A stretch of DNA of 64,000 nucleotides from Chitinophagaceae bacterium (GTDB taxonomy: Bacteria; Bacteroidota; Bacteroidia; Chitinophagales; Chitinophagaceae), in contig JAFKGQ010000012.1 in the NCBI GenBank assembly GCA_017307755.1, positions 62,001 through 126,000 of the forward strand, given 5' to 3'. A program made the translations under genes and the position numbers. Numbering within the stretch: position 1 is the stretch's first letter; each line of letters starts with the position of its first letter. Positions 25,690-35,491 of the stretch are shown piece after piece. Below the pieces are notes generated by a model. It had not been told where the DNA came from. It saw only the letters and a list, made by a program, of their open reading frames with translations, and did no database searches.

Positions 25690-27906
25690 TTATTTAAGCT
25701 CCTCCGGCAGCCAGCCGGGGTAACTTTTTACCGATGCCTTTGCCTTCCCGGTAATAGGTATCTGCCATTTATCAAAGAATCCCGAGAGGTCTTTTCCGGT
25801 GGCGGCGCAGATACAGGTGAACCAGTAATCCCGTTTGCCGGCTTCGGTTGCCGGGTATCGATCCGGGGGCAGCAGCCGGTAGGTTGAGAACACCTGTTCG
25901 ATGGATTGCCATCCGAAGTTTTCGATTATTTCGATGTACATTTTCAGGGCCAGGAACGGGTCGCTGCAAAATTTATCAAAATCGGGTTTATCCGCCATAT
26001 ATTTCTTTATGCTTTCGATCACGGTCTGTTTATCAGGGATGTTCTCATGATTATAGAGGCCTTTGTGCAATACCTTATCGTATACATACATGGTATATAG
26101 ATTTGCGGTGACCTCGCCCAGCCCGGTGAAGTCGATACCCCAGAACTGGTGTCTATGGCCAAGCTCATGAAAGTGGCCCCAGGAACCCTCTTTCCGCATC
26201 AGCGTTTCATCGAGCATCAGGGCGCAGCTGGCATCATCGGGCGCTACGATCTTTTTCAGGGCGGTGTACATATATCCCCAAGCCACCTGTCTGTCGATGA
26301 TGATCCGCTCGGGATGCGTTCTTTCAAGTGGTATTGCCGCCAGCTTCGCGTCTGCATCCATTACTTCATCCCAAAAACGCAGCAGTTTCCCAGGGTCGTC
26401 CAGTTTGCGGACGCGATAGGCAGGCACTGTCAATATGATCTTATCTGTAGCCAGTTCCGCCCAGGGGCCGGGATAATCCCTGATGGTACGTTCCCATTCG
26501 CCGGGATCCGTTATACCCAGCTTAAAATAGGGTGTTCTAACAGCGCCGCTGACCTGTACCGATGTTTTTTTCAGAGTAGAAGTGTCAGGAGCTTCTATCA
26601 GCAAAAGGCCCCCGAAAGAAGAAAATATTTCTGTGGGTCCGCCGGCAAGCTGAAAGGTACTGGTAAGATCGGTTTCATGACGGGTGAAATAGTCCATATG
26701 TTGCAGATTGTCTTCATGGATGCCTATTCGGGCCTGCAACTGCCGTGACTGATCGCCGGCATCGATGAGGATCTTTATTTTTTTCCCGGCAGGTACGTAT
26801 AACCCGGTGCTGTGCAGTGTTCCCGGCTGTACCTGGATTGTTATCGTCGTATCCACTCTTTCGGCAGCCGGGTCGACGGCTCCCGGGAATGTGCTGCTTG
26901 CCGGATGAATATAGCCTGGGTCGGGATGGGAATATAATTGTTTTGTCACCAGGCTCTCCTGTACGACATACCTCAGATAGTCTTTGGCAGCTGTTTTTAT
27001 CACAGGATGCTCCAGTGTAGGAACGATGGGGGCATGGGCCCCTGAAATAAAAACCTTTTCAATCTCTTTGGACACGGCGGTGGTGTCGCTGTTATGGAAC
27101 AAATAATTGATGATCGTGGAGGCATATGCATCCATTTCGTCCGTGGCGGGGGAAAAGACAGGTGAAACGACTGCTTTTAACAAGGTAGTGATCTGTAGAT
27201 AAGACGGTATGACAGTAGTCTGGAGCAACCCCCTGTTGTCTGCAGGCATGAATGGCATATAGACATGATACAGGCCTGCTTTGATGAACAGCTTGTTCAT
27301 ATAGGCGTCATAGTAGTTGAAATTGAGCCGGCGTACCAGATCGGCCACAGGAGATCCAAAGATCAGCGTTCCTCCGTCACGAATAAATATTTCCAGGTTA
27401 TTACGTTGAGTGGAATCGCTGATATCGCGGGTAAGGATCAGCACACCCGTCGAAGGGTGAATAGCATTGCTGTCAATGATGATCTTTTTCCCTTTTCGAA
27501 TTAAAAATGCGGCAAGGTCCCTGTCCTGTCCCCATAGCTGAACAGCCTTTCTACCGGGCACGTTTGTGTTGGCCGACCACGTCAGGGTATTGGAGATAAA
27601 CTGTCCAACATCCTTATTATCCAGCAGGGGCTTTTGCAGATAGTGATCTGAGCCAAGGATCAGCAGTTTTCCATTGCCCAGCCGGGAACTGATGATGGAT
27701 GCTAATGGACATTTTTGGCCCTGCGTCAGTCCGGTGGCGACCACCTGCGTCTGTTCGTTGGAGCCGACTGTTGCACAGACATATCCGGGTGTGTCGGGCA
27801 GCGGGAGGCTGCCGACGTCTTTTAGCAATACGTCCCTGTCTGCCGGCTGGGCAGCACACCGGCCCGCCGCAGAGATGAGCAGAACCATCAAAAAAGAAAA
27901 TCGCAT
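25690..27906 (-). CDS. Secreted M60 (enhancin/TCAF-like) metallopeptidase
   Basis: The 738-residue protein has a signal peptide (cleavage near RCAAQ) and a long N-terminal region of about 350 residues with a class I glutamine-amidotransferase-like look (GKLLILGSDHY). A beta-rich domain and the C-terminal M60 peptidase follow. The zinc motif is HELGH at 580-584, with a downstream Glu in GLGEVTANLY. The layout resembles TCAF/M60 proteins. M60 peptidases in gut and soil Bacteroidota cut O-glycosylated proteins such as mucins. It should be extracellular or periplasmic; no carbohydrate-binding module was recognised. It converges with the MFS gene, with 3 bases between stops. Confidence 0.85.
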   Translation of the reverse strand: MRFSFLMVLLISAAGRCAAQPADRDVLLKDVGSLPLPDTPGYVCATVGSNEQTQVVATGLTQGQKCPLASIISSRLGNGKLLILGSDHYLQKPLLDNKDVGQFISNTLTWSANTNVPGRKAVQLWGQDRDLAAFLIRKGKKIIIDSNAIHPSTGVLILTRDISDSTQRNNLEIFIRDGGTLIFGSPVADLVRRLNFNYYDAYMNKLFIKAGLYHVYMPFMPADNRGLLQTTVIPSYLQITTLLKAVVSPVFSPATDEMDAYASTIINYLFHNSDTTAVSKEIEKVFISGAHAPIVPTLEHPVIKTAAKDYLRYVVQESLVTKQLYSHPDPGYIHPASSTFPGAVDPAAERVDTTITIQVQPGTLHSTGLYVPAGKKIKILIDAGDQSRQLQARIGIHEDNLQHMDYFTRHETDLTSTFQLAGGPTEIFSSFGGLLLIEAPDTSTLKKTSVQVSGAVRTPYFKLGITDPGEWERTIRDYPGPWAELATDKIILTVPAYRVRKLDDPGKLLRFWDEVMDADAKLAAIPLERTHPERIIIDRQVAWGYMYTALKKIVAPDDASCALMLDETLMRKEGSWGHFHELGHRHQFWGIDFTGLGEVTANLYTMYVYDKVLHKGLYNHENIPDKQTVIESIKKYMADKPDFDKFCSDPFLALKMYIEIIENFGWQSIEQVFSTYRLLPPDRYPATEAGKRDYWFTCICAATGKDLSGFFDKWQIPITGKAKASVKSYPGWLPEELK

Positions 27907-28093
27907 ATAATGTATCCGTTATATTGTAAGTAGATGCTAATGTATAACAATTTGGGGTTAGTGTTCCTGCCAGACCGGACAGCCTGTGTATCATTAGCGG
28001 ACGATCTTTTATACAAGCAATGCGGATTCTCCTTGAATATCAATTGGTATCCCGACTGGCATTTTTTTCGTGCGGCTATCGGAGTAACCCGGC

Positions 28094-30439
28094 ATGCTGT
28101 ATTCTTACTTCATATCGACACTCCGTCATCTGGCCAAACGACGCTGGTACAGTGCAGTAAACATAATTGGACTTACGTTGGGGCTTTCTGCCGCCGCCAT
28201 CGTGATCCTCTACACCCGGCATGAGCTGAGCTATGATGGCTTTTATCGTCAGGCAGATCGTATTTATCGTGTGTCGGGTCGGCAAGAGAGCGTCTGGTTT
28301 GCTCCTTTGTCGGCTCCTTATTCGCAGACCATTTATCAGCATATTTTCCCGGAAGTGGAGACGGTGGTCCGTATCCGGCGATGGCCTCCCCGGTTTATCC
28401 GTCAGGGGCAGGATAAGTTCTATGAACCCAATACATTTTTTACGGATACCGGCTCCGCCTTTTTTTATTTATTTGATTTTCCTTTTCTGGAAGGTAGCCC
28501 GGCCGATGCGTTGAAAAAACCTCATTCCGTGGTGCTTACTTCCAGCCTGGCGATAAAACTGTTTGGCAAGGCCGATGCGCTTGGGCGATCCCTGTTGTAT
28601 GACACATTCAGACTGGTGGTGATGGGTATCATCAAGGACCTTCCTTCCAATACCCATTTTAAGTTCAATATGCTCATCGCGGAAGACGCCCCCATGAAGA
28701 AGGCCGCTGCCATGTTCACTTATTGTCTGTTGTCACCCGGGACGGATCTGCAAATATTAAAACATAAGATACTGGCTATCCCCAAGCCGGCCAATCACTT
28801 TGCCGTGATGGAAGATGCGACGATCATCCCTTTAAAAGATATTCATTTTGAATCCAACAATCAGTATGAGATCAAGCCGCCCGGCAACCGGCTGTATTTC
28901 TATCTTTTTCTGCTGACCGGGGTGCTGATCATCCTATTGACCTGCGCCAACTATATGAACCTTTCCATTGCCTTGTATGCAGGCAGGAAAAAAGAGATCG
29001 CTGTCCGGAAGGTAGCGGGGGCCGGTGGTATACAACTTGCCGTCCAATTCCTGGTAGAGGCCGTGGTGCTGGCATTGATCTGTCTGCCATTGACCATTAC
29101 GATCGTAGAGCTGATACTGCCGGCTTTCAATACATTTATGAACACGCAGCTGGAAAATGAGTTTGCCAGCTCTTTACAAGGCCTGATGTGGCTAATGGCC
29201 GCTACCTTGCTGATCGGTATGCTGTCCGGCTCTTATCCCGCATGGGTGTTGCCCAGGATAAAAGCTATCTCTCTTTTCCGGCGACAGAGCCTGGCAGGAA
29301 GGTCGGGGCTGAGCCTGCGGCAAGCGCTGGTGGGTTTACAGATCACTGTCCTTGTTGTCATGCTCAGCAGCAGCTGGATGATACGGGATCAACTGCAATA
29401 CATGCAGGAGACGGACCTTGGATTTACCAGGCAGGGGGTGCTGAAACTGAAAGGGGCGGGAATGGTAGACTCCATGCAGTTTTATACATTGAAGAATGAA
29501 TTGCTGCGTAACAGCGCTATCCGGAAAGTATCCCAGGGCATAGTACCGGGTGACGAAGAGTATGGTCTGCCTTTCAAGGCTGACAGCGGGACTGACGTCC
29601 ATCAGGGCGCGATCAGCTTTGGTACGGATTACGATTATCTGTCTACGCTGGGGGTAAAATTGTTGGGGTCGGATTTCAAGGACCTTTCCAAAGAATATCC
29701 CCGGCGTGTAGTACTGGTGAATGAAACGATGGTGCGGATGCTGGGCTACCAGGATCCTGTCGGCCGACGTATTATTTTAGAGCCGGGAAAAGGCGAGCAT
29801 GTGGCAACTATTGACGGTGTAATCAAGGACTTTCATTTCTCTTCCTTCCATCATCTTGTACCGCCTGTACTGATCAGGGTGCGGCCATATGGCGGGGGTA
29901 TCGACAACAATATCCTTATTTCGATGGATATGTCCCGGCTAAAGGAAACATTGGCATTTATTACAGAAAAGACACAGGCTATCATTCCCGACACTCCCCT
30001 GACGCCTGAGTTCCTGGATGAAGGGTTGGATAAACTATATGACAAGGAGGAGAAGCTTTTCTTTCTGAACAAGGTGCTGCTGCTGGTGAATGTCTGTCTA
30101 TCTGTGTTGGGACTGCTGGGGCTTTCGGCTTATCTCAGCGAGATGAGAACAAAAGAGATCGGGATCCGGAAGGTGCTGGGCGCTTCAAGACAGGATATTA
30201 TCCGGCTGATGGGGTGGTCTTTTCTGAAGATGGCGCTCTGGGCTATCCTTGTCGGATGGGCGCTGGCGGCATTGTTTATTCATCAGTGGATGAAGAACTT
30301 TGCTTACCGGGCCCCTTTTCCCTGGACCATTCCCATCGGGACGTCTGTCGCACTTATCGGGCTTATCCTTCTTTCGGTGCTGGTGAATACGCTGCGTGCA
30401 GCGAGAGCGAATCCCGTGAAGAGTTTAAGAACAGAGTAA
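28094..30439 (+). CDS. FtsX-family ABC transporter permease (MacB-like)
   Basis: The 781-residue permease has the usual Bacteroidota double layout. TM1 is near residue 20 (SAVNIIGLTLGLSAAAIVIL). A periplasmic domain follows, then three helices beginning LLTGVLIILLTCANYMNLS, a second periplasmic domain and three C-terminal helices. EMRTKEIGIRKVLGAS precedes the last set. Unlike the paralogue at 20.4 kb it has no FecR-like N-terminus. No ATPase gene lies beside it. A 187-base gap upstream separates it from the divergent M60 gene and should contain both promoters. It ends at a terminator. Confidence 0.92.
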   Translation: MLYSYFISTLRHLAKRRWYSAVNIIGLTLGLSAAAIVILYTRHELSYDGFYRQADRIYRVSGRQESVWFAPLSAPYSQTIYQHIFPEVETVVRIRRWPPRFIRQGQDKFYEPNTFFTDTGSAFFYLFDFPFLEGSPADALKKPHSVVLTSSLAIKLFGKADALGRSLLYDTFRLVVMGIIKDLPSNTHFKFNMLIAEDAPMKKAAAMFTYCLLSPGTDLQILKHKILAIPKPANHFAVMEDATIIPLKDIHFESNNQYEIKPPGNRLYFYLFLLTGVLIILLTCANYMNLSIALYAGRKKEIAVRKVAGAGGIQLAVQFLVEAVVLALICLPLTITIVELILPAFNTFMNTQLENEFASSLQGLMWLMAATLLIGMLSGSYPAWVLPRIKAISLFRRQSLAGRSGLSLRQALVGLQITVLVVMLSSSWMIRDQLQYMQETDLGFTRQGVLKLKGAGMVDSMQFYTLKNELLRNSAIRKVSQGIVPGDEEYGLPFKADSGTDVHQGAISFGTDYDYLSTLGVKLLGSDFKDLSKEYPRRVVLVNETMVRMLGYQDPVGRRIILEPGKGEHVATIDGVIKDFHFSSFHHLVPPVLIRVRPYGGGIDNNILISMDMSRLKETLAFITEKTQAIIPDTPLTPEFLDEGLDKLYDKEEKLFFLNKVLLLVNVCLSVLGLLGLSAYLSEMRTKEIGIRKVLGASRQDIIRLMGWSFLKMALWAILVGWALAALFIHQWMKNFAYRAPFPWTIPIGTSVALIGLILLSVLVNTLRAARANPVKSLRTE

Positions 30440-30445
30440 TAAAAA

Positions 30446-30475
30446 AGCCCGTACATACTGCACGGGCTCATTTTT
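30446..30475. terminator. Bidirectional intrinsic terminator
   Basis: The stem AGCCCGT (30446-30452) / ACGGGCT (30462-30468) has a 9-nt loop, an A-run on its left (30441-30446) and TTTTT at 30471-30475. It lies between the convergent FtsX gene and trxA, and should end both transcripts. Confidence 0.92.
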
Positions 30476-30487
30476 GTGAAAATATAT

Positions 30488-30805
30488 TTAGAGGTGCGAC
30501 TCAATCTTCTTAACGAAGTTGGATTTGGGCTGGGCGCCTACCAGTTTGTCCACAACCTTACCGCCCTTGATAAAGAGGATAGCGGGAATGCTGGTGATGC
30601 CGTAGTTAACGGACAACTGAGGGTTATGGTCTACATTAACCTTACCTACATTGATCCTGCCGTCATATTCTTTAGACAATTCTTCGATCACCGGCCCGAT
30701 GGCGCGACAAGGACCACACCATTCCGCCCAAAAGTCTACTACAGTCAGTTTATCGGAGGAGATCACTTTGTCCTGGAAGTTGGTGTCTGTTAATTCTAAA
30801 GCCAT
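30488..30805 (-). CDS. trxA: Thioredoxin
   Basis: The 105-residue cytoplasmic thioredoxin has the classic active site Trp-Cys30-Gly-Pro-Cys33. DFWAEWCGPC comes at the usual position, and the cis-Pro loop is SIPAILFIKGG. It reduces disulfides and donates electrons to partners such as the two methionine sulfoxide reductases encoded elsewhere in the window. It converges with the FtsX gene at a shared terminator. The 150 bases upstream, before dnaE's end, should hold its promoter. Confidence 0.97.
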   Translation of the reverse strand: MALELTDTNFQDKVISSDKLTVVDFWAEWCGPCRAIGPVIEELSKEYDGRINVGKVNVDHNPQLSVNYGITSIPAILFIKGGKVVDKLVGAQPKSNFVKKIESHL

Positions 30806-30955
30806 AAAAGTGTTTTTATTGTGATGTGTTTGTTTTACTATTTACAAATGTCCGGATAGTTTTCCATTTATTTGGTCGCCAGCCTGACATCCGCTGTATT
30901 TTAATCTACTTTAAAGATAGACTTGTGTATAGGATCAAAAAGCCTTCCAGTATAA

Positions 30956-33900
30956 TTAAGTGACAACTTGTACCTCAAATTCCGGTTTTTCCACCAGAAA
31001 AGCAGCCATTTCGTCATTCATCTCAAATCCTGTTCCCATGGTGTACATACTGACCTTTGAGCGGGACTTTGGCTCTAATATGTTGAATTTCAGGAGCGAT
31101 TTGCCAGGGTATTTCTTCACGTTCTTTTCCATAAAAAGGACCATTTCTTCGCTGACATAGCGGGCTTCTATATCCATGATCAGCTGTTTGGTGAGAATGG
31201 GTTTTATACTTTCCAGGAGCATCATGCGCTCGATCTTGAATTCATATTCCGTCTTGTTAAAACGGAGGCGGAAGGCGCCGGTGATAAACAGGTTTTTTCC
31301 TTTTTCCAGGTAGTTGGAGTAGCGGGCGTAGTCCTCGCTCCAGAGCATGAACTCTGTTTTGCCCGTATAGTCTTCGATGGTAAATGATCCAAACTGTTTG
31401 CCCGTCTTGCTGACGCGGTGTTGTGCGTCTACTACCAGGCCTGCCAGGCGATAGGACTTTCCCGGATTGGCCTGTAGTCCCAGGGCATCTTTTATCTCGT
31501 TGTATTCTCCCAGCTGGGTGATACCGTAATGTGTGATCTCGAATTTAAAATGGTCCAGGGGGTGGCCGCTCATGAACATGCCTGTTACGTCCTTTTCATG
31601 GTCCAACAGCTCTGTAAGAGTCCAGGGTTCACAGTTGGGCAGTTTAGGTACGGCGATCTCCGGCATGGCAAGGTCGCCAAAAAGGCTATTGGTATTTTGG
31701 GTGGAATTGGTCTGATAGACGTTGCCGAACTTGATGATCTTTTCCAGCCCTGTGGAAGTGTCGCCCGGCGGCATGAAAAAATATTGCGCCCTGTGCAGAC
31801 CGGCAAAACAGTCGAAAGAGCCTGCGTAGGCCAGGCTTTCCAATGTCTTTTTATTCACCGTGCGCTGGTTGATCCTTTTGATCATATCGAAGATGGTCGA
31901 GAAGGAGCCGTCCTTTGTCCTTTCTGCGATGATGCCTTCCACAGCAGCTTCGCCCACACCTTTCAACCCGCCCAGTCCTACCCGGATCTCTCCTTTTTGG
32001 TTGACGGAGAAACCTTTTTTCGATTCGTTGATATCGGGGCCCAGTACTTTTAATCCCATCCGTTTGCACTCTTCCATAAAGAAGGTGATCTTTTCGATGC
32101 TGCCTGCATGGTTGAGTACGGCAGCCATATATTCGGAAGGGTAGTGGGCTTTCAGGTAAGCCGTCTGATAGGCCACATAGGCATAGCAGGTAGAGTGCGA
32201 CTTGTTGAAGGCATATTGGGCGAATGCTTCCCAGTCCGTCCATACTTTTTCCAACTTGTCCCCGGGCAGCCCCTTGGCGGTGGCGCCTTTGATGAATTGG
32301 CTCTTCATTTTATCGAGCACCGCCTTTTGCTTTTTACCCATGGCTTTACGCAGCACGTCGGCGTCGCCCTTGCTAAAGCCGGCCAGTTTTTGCGCCAGCA
32401 ACATCACCTGTTCCTGGTAGACCGTGATGCCATAGGTGTCTTTCAGGTATTCTTCCATCTCTTCGAGATCGAAGATGATATCTTCTCTTCCGTGTTTGCG
32501 GTCGATGTAGTTGGGGATATAGGCGATGGGGCCGGGCCGGTAGAGGGCGTTCATGGCGATGAGGTCATCGAATTTATCCGGCTTGAGGTCCCGAAGGTAT
32601 TTCTGCATACCGGGACTTTCGAACTGGAAGGTACCGACGGTTTCGGCTTTTTGATACAGCTCGTACGTCTTTTGGTCGTCCAGCGGTATCTGGTCGAGAT
32701 CGATGTCCACGCCATGGTTTTCCTTGATCAGTTCAAGACCCGTCTTTAGGATATTGAGGGTCTTCAGACCCAAAAAGTCCATTTTGATAACACCGGCGTC
32801 CTCGATGATGCTGCCTTCGATCTGGGTCACTAAGAGATCCGAGTCTTTGGCTGTACAAACGGGGATGATGTTCATCAGATCGTCCGGGGCGATGATGATG
32901 CCGGCCGCATGGATGCCGGTGTTGCGGACGGACCCTTCCAGTCTTTCTGCTTCACGCAGTACCCGGCCGCGGAGGTCGTCGCCGTTGTAGATGTCCCTGA
33001 TCAGCTTTACATTCACCAGATCGTCGGGGCTCAGGCCATCCTTTTCCTCCAGAGATTTCTCGCCTTCTTTTGCCGTCATGGGTGCTTTTAGTACCCGGCG
33101 CAATTCGATACCCGGTCTTTCCGGCACCAGCTTGGCCAGGGCGTTGGACTCCGGCAAGGGAAGGTCCAGAGCCCGTGCTACGTCCTTGATACTCATCTTT
33201 GCGGCCATGGTACCATATGTAACGATTTGCGCTACCTGATTTTTTCCGTATTTCCCAACCACATATTCGATGACCTTCTGCCGGCCTTCATCATCAAAGT
33301 CAGTGTCGATATCGGGCATCGACTTACGGTCGGGGTTCAGGAACCTTTCGAACAGCAGGTTGTATTTGACAGGATCGATATTGGTAATGCCGATACAATA
33401 GGCCACCACGCTGCCGGCGGCTGATCCACGGCCGGGACCGATGAAAACGCCCATATCCCTGCCGGCCTTGATAAAGTCGCTCACGATGAGGAAGTAGCCG
33501 GCGAAGCCCATCGTCTTGATGGTGAACAGTTCGAAATCGATCCTTTCCTGTATGTCGGGCGTAAGATCGCTGTAGCGGAGCCTGGCCCCTTCGTAAGTGA
33601 GGTGTTTCAGATATTCCCATTGGTCCAGGTTGCTGTCATTGTGTATCTGGAACTCCCTGGGTATCGGGAAGGCGGGCAGCAGGATATCCTTTTTCAGGTT
33701 TAACACTTCCACCTTATCGATGACCAGGTTCGTATTATCGATGGCCTCCGGTACGTCGGCGAAGAGTGTTTTCATCTCTTCTGTGGTCTTGAAGTAGAAT
33801 TGGTCGTTGGGGAATTTGAAGCGTCTGTTCTTGACGGCGGCGTCGTCGTTGACGAAGTCGTCGAAGCCGGGTGTGCTTTGTTTCTCTCCAGTGTTGATAC

Positions 33901-34591
33901 ACAGCAGGATGTCATGCGCATTATAATCGTCCCGGTCCGTATAATGGCTGTCGTTGGTGGCGATGATGGGGACATTGTATTTGGCGGCGAATTTCATGAG
34001 CACCTGGTTGATGACCTCCTGCTCTTTGATGTTATGCCGCTGCAGCTCGATGATATAGTCGTCCCCGAAGATGTCCAGCCACCATTTGAATTCCTTTTCG
34101 GCTTTTTCCTCACCGTCATGCAGGATTGTTTGAGGTACATAGGCGCCGATGCAGCAGGTGGTGGCGATGAGTCCTTCGTGGTACTTTTGGATCAGCTCTT
34201 TATCGATACGGGGGTATTTGCTGTACAGACCTTCTGTATAGCCGAGAGAGGTGAGCTTGATCAGATTCTGGTAGCCAACCTTGTTCTTGGCCAGGAGCAC
34301 CTGGTGATAGCGTTCGTCCTTTTGTTCTTTTGTGAAGGTCTTGCGGTGGCGGTCTTCCACCACATAGAATTCACATCCTACGATGGGCTTTACTTTTAGG
34401 GTGCCGTCCTCATTCTTGTGTTTATAGGCTTCGGTGACGAATTCGAAGGCCCCGAACATATTGCCATGGTCGGTGATGGCCAGGGCGGGCATACCGTCCT
34501 TGATGGCCTTTTTGTAAAGACTTTGGATTGAGGCGGCGCCGTCCAGAAGGGAAAACTGTGTATGTGTATGTAAATGAGAGAATTTGCTCAT
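30956..34591 (-). CDS. dnaE: DNA polymerase III subunit alpha
   Basis: This is the replicative DNA polymerase catalytic subunit, 1211 residues. The N-terminal PHP domain begins FSHLHTHTQFSLLDGA. The polymerase core contains PDIDTDF with two catalytic Asp residues. FNKSHSTCYAYVAYQTAYLK marks the fingers region. The C-terminal part has the OB fold (YRLAGLVVDAQHRVSKTGKQFG). MSKFSHLHTHT at 34591 is the natural start; a longer frame adds nine unconserved residues. It is divergent from the NlpC/P60 gene. Confidence 0.97.
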   Translation of the reverse strand: MSKFSHLHTHTQFSLLDGAASIQSLYKKAIKDGMPALAITDHGNMFGAFEFVTEAYKHKNEDGTLKVKPIVGCEFYVVEDRHRKTFTKEQKDERYHQVLLAKNKVGYQNLIKLTSLGYTEGLYSKYPRIDKELIQKYHEGLIATTCCIGAYVPQTILHDGEEKAEKEFKWWLDIFGDDYIIELQRHNIKEQEVINQVLMKFAAKYNVPIIATNDSHYTDRDDYNAHDILLCINTGEKQSTPGFDDFVNDDAAVKNRRFKFPNDQFYFKTTEEMKTLFADVPEAIDNTNLVIDKVEVLNLKKDILLPAFPIPREFQIHNDSNLDQWEYLKHLTYEGARLRYSDLTPDIQERIDFELFTIKTMGFAGYFLIVSDFIKAGRDMGVFIGPGRGSAAGSVVAYCIGITNIDPVKYNLLFERFLNPDRKSMPDIDTDFDDEGRQKVIEYVVGKYGKNQVAQIVTYGTMAAKMSIKDVARALDLPLPESNALAKLVPERPGIELRRVLKAPMTAKEGEKSLEEKDGLSPDDLVNVKLIRDIYNGDDLRGRVLREAERLEGSVRNTGIHAAGIIIAPDDLMNIIPVCTAKDSDLLVTQIEGSIIEDAGVIKMDFLGLKTLNILKTGLELIKENHGVDIDLDQIPLDDQKTYELYQKAETVGTFQFESPGMQKYLRDLKPDKFDDLIAMNALYRPGPIAYIPNYIDRKHGREDIIFDLEEMEEYLKDTYGITVYQEQVMLLAQKLAGFSKGDADVLRKAMGKKQKAVLDKMKSQFIKGATAKGLPGDKLEKVWTDWEAFAQYAFNKSHSTCYAYVAYQTAYLKAHYPSEYMAAVLNHAGSIEKITFFMEECKRMGLKVLGPDINESKKGFSVNQKGEIRVGLGGLKGVGEAAVEGIIAERTKDGSFSTIFDMIKRINQRTVNKKTLESLAYAGSFDCFAGLHRAQYFFMPPGDTSTGLEKIIKFGNVYQTNSTQNTNSLFGDLAMPEIAVPKLPNCEPWTLTELLDHEKDVTGMFMSGHPLDHFKFEITHYGITQLGEYNEIKDALGLQANPGKSYRLAGLVVDAQHRVSKTGKQFGSFTIEDYTGKTEFMLWSEDYARYSNYLEKGKNLFITGAFRLRFNKTEYEFKIERMMLLESIKPILTKQLIMDIEARYVSEEMVLFMEKNVKKYPGKSLLKFNILEPKSRSKVSMYTMGTGFEMNDEMAAFLVEKPEFEVQVVT

Positions 34592-34762
34592 AAAATGCTC
34601 CTGAAAATAAACATGCAATTAACTAACAAAGTTCGTTTGAGGGAAGCACATTCTTTCCACAGACGGTCCTGGCTGATCAGGTAGGGGTGTGGGCTTTTTT
34701 GGCAACATTTTTGTCCTTTTACCTATCTTTACCCCGTGCCAATATCCTCAAAAGTGGAAAAT

Positions 34763-35491
34763 ATGTTGAAAAATCTCGTATTCATCATGCTCACCGCCTG
34801 TCTGGCCACCAGCTGTAGCAGCTTGAAAAACAGCGCTTCACGTAGTTCTGCGTCCACTGGCGGGACCACTACCACCAAGTCCACTCCTGATGGAAGTATT
34901 CAATTTATCAGCAATATTTCTATCAAGCCGGATGCTCATCAGGATAAGAACGGCGGCCTTTCCTCCACAACGATCTCGGATGGCCGGGGCAGCACCCATT
35001 ATGCTTCGACGACAGCCATCGAGAATTACCCGGCGTTGCAATTTAAATATGCTATCCTGGAAAATGCTTCGGTAGAGGACCTTGATAATCCTAAGTTATT
35101 GTCCTTCATGGATGATTGGTATGGCACACCCTATCATTACGGAGGGACTACCAGGGATGGGATAGATTGTTCCGCCTTTGCTTTTTTGCTGATGTCCTCG
35201 GTATACGGGTTTGCAGCGTTGCCCCGTACCTCCAAAGAGCAATATGGAGCCTGCCATCATATCCGCCGGGACGAGCTAAAGGAAGGGGACCTTGTCTTTT
35301 TTCATACGTTGGGTAAGCGCAGGGCTGTCACCCATGTGGGCGTCTATCTCCGGAACAACAAGTTCATCCATGCCAGCGTCTCGGGCGTGATGATCAGCGA
35401 TATGAACGACGGGTATTATGACAAACATTATATAGGGGCTGGTCGTGTACTGGATCAACAGTATCCTCCTAGTTCAGCTGCCGCACAGTAA
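34763..35491 (+). CDS. NlpC/P60 family lipoprotein endopeptidase
   Basis: The 242-residue lipoprotein has the signal MLKNLVFIMLTACLATSC, lipidated at Cys18. A Ser/Thr-rich linker follows, then an NlpC/P60 papain-like domain from about residue 112. The catalytic residues are Cys136 (DCSAF), His191 (THVGVY) and His203 (FIHAS). It should cut gamma-D-Glu to diamino acid bonds in peptidoglycan stem peptides. ATG 34763 is preferred to an upstream GTG because it gives a proper lipoprotein signal. TATCTTTA, one mismatch from the -7 box, lies near 34723. The end overlaps the convergent M1 peptidase gene by 23 bases. Confidence 0.93.
   Translation: MLKNLVFIMLTACLATSCSSLKNSASRSSASTGGTTTTKSTPDGSIQFISNISIKPDAHQDKNGGLSSTTISDGRGSTHYASTTAIENYPALQFKYAILENASVEDLDNPKLLSFMDDWYGTPYHYGGTTRDGIDCSAFAFLLMSSVYGFAALPRTSKEQYGACHHIRRDELKEGDLVFFHTLGKRRAVTHVGVYLRNNKFIHASVSGVMISDMNDGYYDKHYIGAGRVLDQQYPPSSAAAQ

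Noticed and set aside
26149..26748. 199-codon open frame on the plus strand
   Set aside because: It is antisense to the M60 peptidase gene across its catalytic domain and has no recognisable features.
32108..32749. 213-codon open frame on the plus strand
   Set aside because: It is antisense to dnaE, which is complete and conserved there.
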